DNA from: Leptotrichia sp. oral taxon 847
Lineage (GTDB): Bacteria; Fusobacteriota; Fusobacteriia; Fusobacteriales; Leptotrichiaceae
Length of the DNA: 64,000 nt
Direction of reading: 5' to 3'
Assembly (NCBI RefSeq): GCF_001553645.1
Contig: NZ_CP014231.1
Location: 186,001-250,000 of the forward strand
Shown: positions 1-8,169 of the stretch, piece after piece
Layout of the letters: each line of letters opens with the position of its first letter
How positions within the stretch are numbered: position 1 is the stretch's first letter
The notes under the pieces: model-generated
What the model saw: only the letters and a program-made list of their open reading frames with translations
Databases searched by the model: none
Told to the model about the DNA's origin: nothing
Made by a program: the position numbers and the translations under genes

Positions 1-41
1 CTTTGGACATTTCCAGTTTTTGAGTCATAATATATAACCAT
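1..41 (-). CDS. nrdI: NrdI-like flavodoxin, 5' end only (cut by window edge)
   Basis: Only the first 13 codons are in the window (reading MVIYYDSKTGNVQ). This matches the start of NrdI proteins, whose N-terminus is a flavodoxin-like first beta strand followed by an S/T-rich FMN-phosphate loop. NrdI is the flavodoxin that activates the Mn-tyrosyl cofactor of class Ib ribonucleotide reductase. An AGGAG ribosome-binding site overlaps the stop of the preceding redoxin gene, 11 bp upstream of the ATG, so the two are co-transcribed. The identification is short and depends on the redoxin neighbour and on the paired NrdR boxes upstream. Another flavodoxin is possible. Confidence 0.6.
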   Translation of the reverse strand, partial: MVIYYDSKTGNVQ

Positions 42-52
42 AAGATTCTCCT

Positions 53-292
53 CTATAATTCTGAAGCCATTTCGTTTAATTCTTCCATTTTAAACCCCAT
101 AACTCTTTTTACTTCGGAGTCATTTTCCATCAAAATCACAGTTGGCACTGTTCTCACTCTAAACTTCATAGCCATTTCTGGATTGTCGAAAGCATTGATT
201 CTTTCATACTTCACACCTTTTTTATCTAAAAACTCCGATACCATTGCACATGGATTGCAGTCACTTTTTTCAAATTTAATTATTTTTTTCAT
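53..292 (-). CDS. nrdH: NrdH-like glutaredoxin/thioredoxin-fold protein
   Basis: A 79-residue thioredoxin-fold protein. The CxxC redox motif (CNPC) lies at residues 12-15 after the first beta strand, and the cis-proline segment VRTVPTVIL is near residues 46-54. The size is typical of NrdH/glutaredoxin-like reductants that supply electrons to ribonucleotide reductase. The CNPC motif is thioredoxin-like rather than the classic NrdH CxQC, so the NrdH role is inferred from context: the next gene starts like NrdI and the promoter carries two NrdR boxes. A ribosome-binding site (AGGAGAATAGGAT) precedes the ATG. Confidence 0.75.
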   Translation of the reverse strand: MKKIIKFEKSDCNPCAMVSEFLDKKGVKYERINAFDNPEMAMKFRVRTVPTVILMENDSEVKRVMGFKMEELNEMASEL

Positions 293-342
293 ATCCTATT
301 CTCCTTTTCTCATTTTCAAGCATTTTCAAAACGCTTCTCTAT

Positions 343-373
343 ATAATATTTATTTCCAAACTAAAAAACACAA
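343..373 (-). promoter_or_regulatory. Probable promoter of the nrdH-nrdI operon
   Basis: On the minus strand a -35-like TTGTGT (368-373) and a -10-like TATTAT (343-348) are separated by 19 bp, longer than ideal. The -35 lies inside the proximal NrdR box, so NrdR binding would be expected to block the polymerase. Confidence 0.45.
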
Positions 374-415
374 TATATTGTGTTTTCTTTTTAAAAAGTT
401 TCATATATGTAGTGT
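368..415 (-). promoter_or_regulatory. Pair of NrdR boxes
   Basis: The proximal box ACACAATATATTGTGT (368-383) is a perfect 16-bp palindrome matching the NrdR consensus for ribonucleotide-reductase operons. A degenerate second box (minus strand ACACTACATATATGAA, 400-415) lies 32 bp away centre to centre, about three helical turns, as is usual for paired NrdR boxes. NrdR is the ATP/dATP-sensing repressor of nrd genes. The DNA from 416 to 601 is AT-rich and I see nothing else in it. Confidence 0.8.
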
Positions 416-601
416 ATCTTATTTTTTAAAATTTTTCAATAAGATTATTTTTAAAATAAAATTAAAAAGTTTATTATTTATTATAAATAAAGATTTTCTG
501 AAATATATATATTTTATATATTTTTAAAATGAATTTTTGATAACTTGACTAATGAATTAATGTTTATAACTTTCTCAAACATTTTTATAAAAAAATAAAT
601 T

Positions 602-632
602 AAAAAAAGAGAAAATTAATTAAAATCTTCTC
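602..632 (-). terminator. Rho-independent terminator after the methyltransferase gene
   Basis: On the minus strand an AT-rich hairpin with arms GAGAAGATT and AATTTTCTC is followed by a run of seven T, 13 bp after the stop codon. The stem is weak but placed correctly. Confidence 0.55.
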
Positions 633-644
633 CCTGTTAATATT

Positions 645-2081
645 TTATTTTTCAATCTTTCTCAACCTTGATACAACTTCCATATGCTGTGTAAATGGAA
701 ACATATCAACTGTAGCTATTTTCACCAGCTCATACCCATTTTCCTGCAAAACCTTCAAATCAGTATTAAATGTTTTTGGATTACACGACACATAAATTAT
801 ATCCTTTACATCGTATTTCAGCAATTTACTAAGCGTTTTTTCTCCAACGCCTGCACGAGGCGGATCTAAAATTATAATATCTGGCTTGACTCCGTCACTA
901 TCGAACTCATCTAATTTTTCAAAAACATCTCCTGCAATAAAATGAGCATTTTCAATACCATTCAATTTCACATTTTCGTTTGCTTTTTCAACAGCTTCTT
1001 CCACAAGCTCAATTCCATAAACTTGTTTTGCCTTTTTTGAAACAATTTGCCCAATTGTCCCTGTTCCGCTGAATAAATCAAATACAACTGAATTGTGAAT
1101 ATTTTCCCCTTCTATTTCATCTAAATAATTTAGCACTTTTCCGTATAATTTTTCTACTGTTTTTGAATTTGTCTGAAAAAAACTGTATGGACTAATTTTA
1201 AATTTCAATCCTAAGATTTCTTCTTCCAAATCTCTTTTTCCAAAAAGAATTTCCTCGCCTTCAGAAACAACCGAATCAGAAAAATTATCATTAAATGTAT
1301 GTAAAATTCCAGTTATTTTAAATCCATTTTCAAGCTTCAAAGCCAACAATCCTCCCACTAGACCTTTTTGAAATTCCAATTTTTTCTCATTTTCAACTTG
1401 AGTTGTCGTAACCATATTTACCAAAATTTGCTTCGTAAAATCCGCTTTTCTAATAACTAAATTTCTAAAAAAACCTGTATGAATAAGTCTGTGATAAAAA
1501 TTTAAGCCAGTCTTTTTTGAAAAATCATTACAAAATATATAAATTTTATTAAAATTGTCATCCATTAATTTTAGTCCATCTACTTCAACAATGTCATGAA
1601 AACTATTTTGTTTATGAAGTCCCAAAATCATAGGCCCGTCTTTCACAGCATTTCCATAACTAAATTCCATTTTATTTCGATACTTTTCCACCTCAACACT
1701 TCTAACTGGCTCTTCAAAAGTAAAATCATATTTTGCAATTTTCTTTACTTCTTTTTCAATATTAGAATTTTTCAACGTAAGTTGTTCGTTATACAAATAA
1801 TACTGATAATTACAACCACCATTTTGTCTAGCAATTTCGTCATAAATCGCATTTTTTCTACCTGCAAAATCAACGATTTTACAATGAATCAATTCATATT
1901 TTCTTCTTCTTTTTACAAAAATTCCTTCCACAACTTGATCTCTAGCAGCATTAATATTAGTAAAAATTTTATTTTCGTAATCTTTATAAAAACCATATGC
2001 ACGACCTTTCATATTAAGCCCTTCTATCTTTAATTGAATTTTATCACCTTTTCTTAAAAATTTTTTTTCTTTATTTTCCAT
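645..2081 (-). CDS. rlmD: RlmD/TrmA-family 23S rRNA (uracil-5-)-methyltransferase
   Basis: A 478-residue RNA m5U methyltransferase. It has an N-terminal TRAM-like OB domain (about residues 10-70), a central RNA-binding domain, and a C-terminal Rossmann SAM domain. The SAM loop is VFDLFSGTGTIG, followed by LDPPRAG, and the catalytic cysteine is in YVSCNP. The family forms C5-methyluridine in 23S rRNA or tRNA at the expense of SAM. RlmD-type enzymes carry a [4Fe-4S] cluster in C-x5-CGGC; here only the last cysteine remains (NGGC, Cys90), with Asp81 and Asn87 at the other positions. The cluster is therefore probably absent, as in other low-GC members. RlmD, RlmC or RlmCD-type specificity cannot be told from sequence. 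Confidence 0.85.
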   Translation of the reverse strand: MENKEKKFLRKGDKIQLKIEGLNMKGRAYGFYKDYENKIFTNINAARDQVVEGIFVKRRRKYELIHCKIVDFAGRKNAIYDEIARQNGGCNYQYYLYNEQLTLKNSNIEKEVKKIAKYDFTFEEPVRSVEVEKYRNKMEFSYGNAVKDGPMILGLHKQNSFHDIVEVDGLKLMDDNFNKIYIFCNDFSKKTGLNFYHRLIHTGFFRNLVIRKADFTKQILVNMVTTTQVENEKKLEFQKGLVGGLLALKLENGFKITGILHTFNDNFSDSVVSEGEEILFGKRDLEEEILGLKFKISPYSFFQTNSKTVEKLYGKVLNYLDEIEGENIHNSVVFDLFSGTGTIGQIVSKKAKQVYGIELVEEAVEKANENVKLNGIENAHFIAGDVFEKLDEFDSDGVKPDIIILDPPRAGVGEKTLSKLLKYDVKDIIYVSCNPKTFNTDLKVLQENGYELVKIATVDMFPFTQHMEVVSRLRKIEK

Positions 2082-2136
2082 TCTTTCTCCATTTTTCGTA
2101 TTTTTTATTCTTTTACTGAAATCTTTTTAAAATAAA

Positions 2137-2171
2137 TTTGGTAACCTCATCATTTTCATAAGATTACCAAA
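2137..2171 (-). terminator. Possible terminator after the aminotransferase gene
   Basis: Inverted repeat TTTGGTAA / TTACCAAA with a 19-base loop. On the minus strand it is followed by an interrupted T-rich run (ATTTATTTT). It sits between the aminotransferase stop and the methyltransferase start and could separate the two genes. Confidence 0.4.
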
Positions 2172-2207
2172 AAAATCTTTTATAATTTTAAAAATCAATT
2201 TCTACTT

Positions 2208-3356
2208 TTATTTAAATTCAATATAATCTTTCAACCTAGCAATAGCCTCTTTTAACACAGGAATATCGTGCACAATCGAAAATCTCAAATATCCTTCCAC
2301 TTGAAATGTAATTCCTGGAACTATCGCTAACTCCGTTTTTTTCAATAAATTTAAAACAAAGTCAAAAGAATCCACATCTTTAAACTTATCAATTGTTTTA
2401 TATGTTGCAAACACATAAAATGCCCCTTTAGGTTTCAAGCACTTAAATCCCAACTTTTCTAATTCTTCCATAAAATAAAAAACTCTTTTTTTGTAAACTT
2501 CTGACAACTCTGTTGTATCCGAGCAATAATCAAGCGCTGCAATCGCTCCATATTGCGACAATGTCGAAGCACTTGTAACTGTATATTGACTTATTTTTTT
2601 TACTTGAGCTTGTAATTTCTTATTTGCAAGTGTATAACCTAATCTGTGTCCAGTCATTGAATGTGATTTTGAAAATCCATTTACAATGATTAACTGCTCT
2701 TTTAATTCATTGTAGTATTTTGCAAAAGATGTAAATTTTTCGAACGCTATTGAAGCATAAATTTCATCACTTAAAATATAAATTTCTTTATCTTTCAAAA
2801 ATTTTACAATTTTAATAATTTCTTCTTCTGGTAATGTAATTCCTGACGGATTATTCGGATAAGTCAAAATTATTAATTTAGTTTTTGGTGTGATGTATTT
2901 TTCTAAAATTTTCTCAGTCAAAATAAAATTATTTTCTTCCAAGTCCATAAAAATGGTTTTTGCTCTTGCAACTCTAATTAATGGCTCATATCCAACATAC
3001 GCTGGAGTTGGAATAAGAACCTCGTCATCTTCTGCAAGAATTGTTTTAAGTGTAGAAGAAAGTCCTTCGGTTGAACCAACTGTAACTAAAACATTGTCTT
3101 TTTTGTAATTTCCTTCAAATTTTTCGTTATAAAATTTTGCGATTTTTTCTCTTAATATAGGCATCCCACCCACAGGTGAATATTTAATTGGACTATTTAA
3201 AGCGTGGTAAGCAATTGCTTCTTTTACTTTTTGCGGTGTGTCAATATCCGGCTCTCCAATTGTCATATTTATAACATCTTTATAAGCTGATAACCTTTCA
3301 TGAATTTTTCTTATATCGGATATTTCTATTCCTTTTATTATTGGATCTATGTACAT
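2208..3356 (-). CDS. PLP-dependent aminotransferase, class I/II (PatA-like)
   Basis: A 382-residue fold-type I aminotransferase. Visible signatures are the substrate/PLP loop TVGSTEG near residue 92, TYPNNPSG (about 165-172), SDEIYASI (about 197-204) and the PLP-binding lysine in FSKSHSMTGHRLGY (about 229-242), with the phosphate-binding arginine in the same stretch. The length is normal. The family includes aspartate/aromatic aminotransferases and N-acetyl-LL-diaminopimelate aminotransferase (PatA). The substrate cannot be fixed from sequence. It stands alone behind its own promoter; the methyltransferase downstream is 126 bp away, beyond a possible terminator. Confidence 0.88.
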   Translation of the reverse strand: MYIDPIIKGIEISDIRKIHERLSAYKDVINMTIGEPDIDTPQKVKEAIAYHALNSPIKYSPVGGMPILREKIAKFYNEKFEGNYKKDNVLVTVGSTEGLSSTLKTILAEDDEVLIPTPAYVGYEPLIRVARAKTIFMDLEENNFILTEKILEKYITPKTKLIILTYPNNPSGITLPEEEIIKIVKFLKDKEIYILSDEIYASIAFEKFTSFAKYYNELKEQLIIVNGFSKSHSMTGHRLGYTLANKKLQAQVKKISQYTVTSASTLSQYGAIAALDYCSDTTELSEVYKKRVFYFMEELEKLGFKCLKPKGAFYVFATYKTIDKFKDVDSFDFVLNLLKKTELAIVPGITFQVEGYLRFSIVHDIPVLKEAIARLKDYIEFK

Positions 3357-3405
3357 TTTTATTTATACTCCCTTTCTTTTTATAAATTACTTGTTTTAGG
3401 TTTTC

Positions 3406-3435
3406 ATTGTAACATATTTTATAATTGTTTTACAA
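3406..3435 (-). promoter_or_regulatory. Promoter of the aminotransferase gene
   Basis: Minus strand -35 TTGTAA (3430-3435) and -10 TACAAT (3406-3411) with an 18-bp spacer, about 50 bp upstream of the start codon. Confidence 0.5.
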
Positions 3436-3509
3436 TTTTTTTAATGCCTTTAATAAAATAAAAATTATAATGATTTATATATTTTTTTGTTTTATTTAAT
3501 ATTCAATTT

Positions 3510-4295
3510 TTATCTCTTCTCTTTCAAATAATATCTGGCAATTATTCGCATTTTTTTTACAATTTTTGAAATTCCTTTTAAATGCTTTGCTTCCAAAAAT
3601 AATCTTGCCTTTAAGCTGCCCCAGCTCTCATTCCACCAATGTATCCCATAAGTCTCAGGCTTTATGCAATCTTTTGTATATTTTTCGTGATAGCCATATG
3701 GATAAAAATATTCTTTCGGAAAAATTACAATTTCTCCATCTTTTAAAATATTTTCTCTTTTCTCGCTCAAATTATATTTTTTCTCAAAAACATAAGTAAA
3801 AATCTTTGGAATTGTCCAAATTGGCTTTTTCCAAATGTCAGCTTCATAAAACTCCATTATTTCTTTTAAAATTTCATTATGTTTTGTTGTCCCAAAAATC
3901 CCTACACTTATATGTTTTTCATCTTCGTAACCTATAAAAAATTTCATTTTTTTTGAAATTTTATCTTTTTGATTTTGAAAAAAAGAAATTTTCTCTTCCA
4001 AAACTGGCGTCAAATCTTTTAATATTTCCATATCAGTGTCCACATAGATTCCTGAATTTTCATACATAAAATGCACTCTCATATAGTCTGAAACATATGC
4101 CCATAATTTTCTTTCATAACACTCACGAAAAAATCTGTTCTTTTTTAAATGTTTTTCCATATCAAAATTTTTCTCATTAATCTCGATTATTTCAAAGTCT
4201 GGCAGCTTCTTTTTCCACGATTCCAGACATTTGTAGAAAATATCTGGCTTTTTTGCATTTCCTATCCAGACATAATATATTTTTTTATCTATCAT
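3510..4295 (-). CDS. Glycosyltransferase, GT32 / capsular polysaccharide synthesis type
   Basis: The protein starts MIDKKIYYVWIG, a typical beginning of GT32-like sugar transferases (with IPKxIHYxWxG relatives), and carries the metal/nucleotide-sugar DxD motif in YVDTDMEI and a late HWWNESW motif, as in the Gly_transf_sug family. I chose the internal ATG at 4295 (261 aa) because AGAGG lies directly before it; the upstream in-frame ATG at 4322 has no ribosome-binding site. It is the last gene of the polysaccharide locus and probably adds one sugar to the lipid-linked repeat unit at the inner face of the membrane. The acceptor and donor are unknown. Confidence 0.82.
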   Translation of the reverse strand: MIDKKIYYVWIGNAKKPDIFYKCLESWKKKLPDFEIIEINEKNFDMEKHLKKNRFFRECYERKLWAYVSDYMRVHFMYENSGIYVDTDMEILKDLTPVLEEKISFFQNQKDKISKKMKFFIGYEDEKHISVGIFGTTKHNEILKEIMEFYEADIWKKPIWTIPKIFTYVFEKKYNLSEKRENILKDGEIVIFPKEYFYPYGYHEKYTKDCIKPETYGIHWWNESWGSLKARLFLEAKHLKGISKIVKKMRIIARYYLKEKR

Positions 4296-4390
4296 TTTTT
4301 CCTCTTCCGTTTTTTCTCCCATTTTTTTTAATCAAATCACATTCTACTATTTATAATAAAATATTATCGCTTGTAAAAAATATTATAATT

Positions 4391-5797
4391 TTAAACTTTG
4401 ATTTTCTCCAAAGCCCTTTTTTTCTCAATTTGCTTATACATATAATCAATACTTGTTATAATTGCGTAAACTGCCACTAATAATCCCATATTTTTGATTA
4501 ATCCATCTCCAAAAAATGAACCTCTCGGAATGTAAAACAAATTTGGGATAAAATAGTAGCTTGCAAGTAATAAGAAACTGTTTTTTACAACGTATTTTTC
4601 ATATTTTATAATTGCAATACCTAATAAAATTGAAATTATAATTAGCCAAATATATCCTAAGTCATACATTTCAGCGATATAATTTGAGCCTATTCCTTCT
4701 CCTTTTAAATATGCCACTGGATCTAACTCGTATGTCAATTTGTCGGCTAGGGAATTCGTCAAATAAAGCGTGTCCATCGACTGTGGCTTAAATCCAAAAA
4801 GTCCTTGTAAAATGTAAGGATATGGACCTGTGCCCACGATTTTCCCTTTAAAGTTGATTGTGTAGCCCAAGACTAAGTAACTTACTCCTTGTGAAAATAA
4901 AAAGTTGCAAATTGAGTTTATTAAATCAAAACTAAATATTTTTTTACTTCTAAAAGACACTAAAAATTGGGAAAAAATTACTGTAAAAGCGGTAAGCCTT
5001 ATCATTGTCTTCGGTTTTATCCTTATTCCATACACCTTTGCATAATACCACATAACGAATAGAAGCTGAGTTAAAAATATCGCTCTTGCACCTTTAAATG
5101 AATCCAATAATTTTACCATCAGATAAAGTAATGAGACGAATAAAAATTTCTTTTTTTTCGGAATGGAAACCAAAAATATTAAAAATCCGATTGTCATTAT
5201 AGTTCCACTTCCCTTGGTAAAAGCCGGATATTCAACATTTTTTAAAATTCCTGTATAATACGCTTCATAACCAGCACTTAAAATTACTTTTAACTGAAGC
5301 AACATTTTGTAAGCTAGAGCGGGTAATGAAATTATGAATAAGAACATTCCCACATTTTCAAAAATCGGATTCTTTTTTAGTGTTATGCTACTTTTTAACT
5401 CATATATTTCTTCATTCATAATTGCAATAAAAAATCCTAGATGAGTAAACAGTAAAACTAACAAAAACACTGTTATAATTTCTATCCGGACATCGTAAAA
5501 GAAATAAAAATTTGCAAACTTTGTAGCCCATCCAAATTCACGATAATTTACAACATCTAAAAAAATTCTCGTAAAATTAAATAAAAACAGTGTATATAAA
5601 AAAATCATATAGGAATTGAGCCAATCCAAATACACTTTTGCTGTAAAAAATACATAAATATAAACAAACAAAAGTAAAACTTCCAAAAATTTCATATCTG
5701 ACTTTATATTTTCAAAATGTACTGCTACTTTTAAAAATAACACAAAAGCTATTACAAATATATGAAATATTAAAAATAACAGTTTGTCTTTTTTCAT
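4391..5797 (-). CDS. wzy: Wzy-like oligosaccharide repeat-unit polymerase
   Basis: A 468-residue very hydrophobic protein with roughly 11-13 predicted membrane segments and a larger periplasmic loop around residues 310-370 (VGTGPYPYILQGLFGF to YLKGEGIGSNYIAEMYDLG). The GxGSNYIAExYDLG pattern is typical of Wzy-type polymerases, which join undecaprenyl-linked repeat units in the periplasm. Its start overlaps the stop of the GT2 gene by four bases (ATGA), indicating translational coupling. Its place between two glycosyltransferases and near a flippase supports the call, since Wzy proteins are poorly conserved in sequence. Confidence 0.82.
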   Translation of the reverse strand: MKKDKLLFLIFHIFVIAFVLFLKVAVHFENIKSDMKFLEVLLLFVYIYVFFTAKVYLDWLNSYMIFLYTLFLFNFTRIFLDVVNYREFGWATKFANFYFFYDVRIEIITVFLLVLLFTHLGFFIAIMNEEIYELKSSITLKKNPIFENVGMFLFIISLPALAYKMLLQLKVILSAGYEAYYTGILKNVEYPAFTKGSGTIMTIGFLIFLVSIPKKKKFLFVSLLYLMVKLLDSFKGARAIFLTQLLFVMWYYAKVYGIRIKPKTMIRLTAFTVIFSQFLVSFRSKKIFSFDLINSICNFLFSQGVSYLVLGYTINFKGKIVGTGPYPYILQGLFGFKPQSMDTLYLTNSLADKLTYELDPVAYLKGEGIGSNYIAEMYDLGYIWLIIISILLGIAIIKYEKYVVKNSFLLLASYYFIPNLFYIPRGSFFGDGLIKNMGLLVAVYAIITSIDYMYKQIEKKRALEKIKV

Positions 5798-6693
5798 ATT
5801 TTCTTTTTCTCCTTTTTTAAATTTTTTTTATCTTTTAACCACATAAAAAATCCCAAAGGACTTCCTAAAACGAAAAATAATTTGCTATTGCATTCTTTAA
5901 AAGATTTTAAGTAACTATAGTTTGAAAATCTACAAAATTTATAGTAAACTGCATTATTTAAAAGTCTTTGTTTAAAAGATAATTTTTCAAAATTTATTTC
6001 GTTGTGATAAAGTGCTTGCCCTTTTGGATTATTTAACAGTAATTTATTATATTTTGCGGTCAAACCGTCTTTTTGATAATCTTTAATTTCAATTTTTTCA
6101 TTTACATAAAGCATGTTATAATTTCTACAAATCCTGTTATAAACGACAGCCTCAGTTATAAATTTTTCACCATCAAAAACAGGAAATGGAAAGTTTTTTA
6201 TGATTTTTGTGAAAAACACAAGCCCTTTATCTCCTGTTACACCGTATTTGTTATAAATTTCAAACTGTGTTGTGATTAATTCATTTTTAGGAAAAAAGCT
6301 TCCTATGATTTCGCCGTTTGGATAAGTTGAAAGATAGCCCATTCCAGCTAAGTTTTTGACATTTTCAAATTTTTTTAAATATTTTAAAATCACTTCAAGT
6401 CCATAATTTTTATATTCGTCGTCAGAATCAAGGCAGATAAAAAGTTCTCCACTTGCCTTTTCCATTGCAAAATTATACGCTCTTTGCTTTCCGCCATTTT
6501 CTTTGAAAAAATATTTTATGTCAAGTTTTTTTTCGCTCAAAAATTTTTCGACAGTTTCTTTTGTTCCATCGCTTGAGCCATCGTCGACAATTAACCACTC
6601 AAAATCTTTAAAAGTTTGATTTTGCAATGAAATATATAATTTTTTTAATAATTCTTTTCTGTTGTAAGTCGGCGTAAAAATTGTAAATTTCAT
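5794..6693 (-). CDS. Glycosyltransferase family 2
   Basis: A 299-residue GT-A enzyme. It opens with FTIFTPTYNRKELL, followed by LIVDDGSSDGT and the metal-binding DxD in LDSDDEY (about residues 92-98). These are the standard GT2 signatures for inverting transfer from a nucleotide sugar. The C-terminal part has no recognised acceptor motif and ends in a lysine-rich tail (KKNLKKEKKKI) that may hold it at the membrane surface. Ribosome-binding site TTAGGAG. It sits between wzx and wzy and probably builds the repeat unit. Confidence 0.9.
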   Translation of the reverse strand: MKFTIFTPTYNRKELLKKLYISLQNQTFKDFEWLIVDDGSSDGTKETVEKFLSEKKLDIKYFFKENGGKQRAYNFAMEKASGELFICLDSDDEYKNYGLEVILKYLKKFENVKNLAGMGYLSTYPNGEIIGSFFPKNELITTQFEIYNKYGVTGDKGLVFFTKIIKNFPFPVFDGEKFITEAVVYNRICRNYNMLYVNEKIEIKDYQKDGLTAKYNKLLLNNPKGQALYHNEINFEKLSFKQRLLNNAVYYKFCRFSNYSYLKSFKECNSKLFFVLGSPLGFFMWLKDKKNLKKEKKKI

Positions 6694-6708
6694 AATTTTC
6701 TCCTAATT

Positions 6709-8157
6709 TTATCTTTTCACTAATTTTTTAAAAATTTTTTTTATTTTTTCTGCAACTTCTTTATTAATAAGTATTTTTGCGATGATTCCCAAATAAACTA
6801 TTTTTAGTACAAATTTTATCCACGAAACTTCGTGATTTGACAGATAAAAAATTGCTGGATTTAATAAAATTATTAAATAAAAAAACATTTTTTTGTAATT
6901 AAAAGAAATGTGATATTTTCTTTTTATGACGACCATTTCAGCAACTGCTCTTAATAAAAACGCCAAAATTGTTGTCCAAAGCGCAATAAATACCCCATAA
7001 TTTTTAAAATTTGGAATTAAAATCAAATTTCCGATTAAATTAAAAGCCATCGCAAAAACTGAAAAATAGAAAATATACATACTATCTTCGTGAAAATGGA
7101 AAAAATAATCCAGACAGACAAGCGCCTGTATCACAATTCCCGCAAGAACATATGGGATAAAGTCAATCGCAGCGGCATAACTTTTTGGAAAAATAAGTTT
7201 AATCGCTTCTGGCGCAAAAAGCTGTGCAATCACACATGCAAACGAAATTATTCCCAAAAATGTCTCAAGACTTTTTGTAATTTTAGGATTATTTCTATCA
7301 GTTTTCATCGCTTCATAAAACTCCGGAGTCCAGCTGTTTATAAATGACCCTGTTATTACCGATAGAGCTCTTCCCCCAGTAAATGCAAGGCTGTAAGCTC
7401 CAACAACAGCAATCGGAATAAATTTTCCCAAAACTATTCTGTCACTAAAATTTACAATTTGGTCAGTCAACTCAATGAAAATTAGTGGTAATCCATTTTT
7501 TAGCGAATAATTTACATATTTTTTTTTGAATTTAAAATTAAATTTCCCAAAATAATCTTTAAAAAAATAGACCAAAAGCAAAACTACAGCTGCAAAATTT
7601 GCAATTTGATTTCCAAGAGCTCCTAATTTCATATATTTTATAAAATATATCGCTAAAAAATAATTTGAAAAAAGCTTGATTAAACTTCCGAATGCAACTT
7701 TTCTGTACATCTTTTTCATTCTAAAAAGCGTTATTGCAAGTGTATTTAAAGCATTCACAAATCCTATTACAATTGTCAAAATAATTAATGAATTGTAATC
7801 AATTTTGTTTAAGTCAATTATATACGAAAATATTTTTTTGGAAAACGGTGTTATCAAAAATAAAAAAACTAATAAATTAAAAATTATTATAACCGCAAAT
7901 GAAGAAAATAAAAAACTCCCAAATTCTTTTGGATCATCTTTTAAATCCACATATTTTTTCATTTGCGCATTATAAATTCCAAGTCCCAAAAATACCGCAA
8001 AAAGCGTGGCAATTGGTTCTAACATTCCGACAATCCCATATTCTTCGACAGTCAAAAGCCTTGTAATTATTGGTAAAAATACAAGAGAACCCATCTTTGT
8101 AACGACATTTGAAAGCGTATAGACAAGCGTCCCTTTTAATAAACTTTTATTATCCAT
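6709..8157 (-). CDS. wzx: Wzx-like polysaccharide flippase (MATE/PST superfamily)
   Basis: A 482-residue integral membrane protein with about 12-14 helices. It begins SLLKGTLVYTLSNVVTKMGSL, the usual start of polysaccharide transporter proteins, then LPIITRLLTVEEYGIVG with the RxLxxxEYG motif. Such proteins flip undecaprenyl-linked oligosaccharides from the cytoplasmic to the periplasmic leaflet for Wzy. It lies 12 bp after kdsD and 15 bp before the GT2 gene, in one operon. The C-terminus is basic (KKIFKKLVKR). Confidence 0.88.
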   Translation of the reverse strand: MDNKSLLKGTLVYTLSNVVTKMGSLVFLPIITRLLTVEEYGIVGMLEPIATLFAVFLGLGIYNAQMKKYVDLKDDPKEFGSFLFSSFAVIIIFNLLVFLFLITPFSKKIFSYIIDLNKIDYNSLIILTIVIGFVNALNTLAITLFRMKKMYRKVAFGSLIKLFSNYFLAIYFIKYMKLGALGNQIANFAAVVLLLVYFFKDYFGKFNFKFKKKYVNYSLKNGLPLIFIELTDQIVNFSDRIVLGKFIPIAVVGAYSLAFTGGRALSVITGSFINSWTPEFYEAMKTDRNNPKITKSLETFLGIISFACVIAQLFAPEAIKLIFPKSYAAAIDFIPYVLAGIVIQALVCLDYFFHFHEDSMYIFYFSVFAMAFNLIGNLILIPNFKNYGVFIALWTTILAFLLRAVAEMVVIKRKYHISFNYKKMFFYLIILLNPAIFYLSNHEVSWIKFVLKIVYLGIIAKILINKEVAEKIKKIFKKLVKR

Positions 8158-8169
8158 TAGTTTCCTTTC

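Noticed and set aside
183-527. Plus-strand ORF over the nrdH gene and its promoter
   Set aside because: It overlaps the redoxin gene and the NrdR boxes, is made of AT-rich phenylalanine/isoleucine codons and has no ribosome-binding site.
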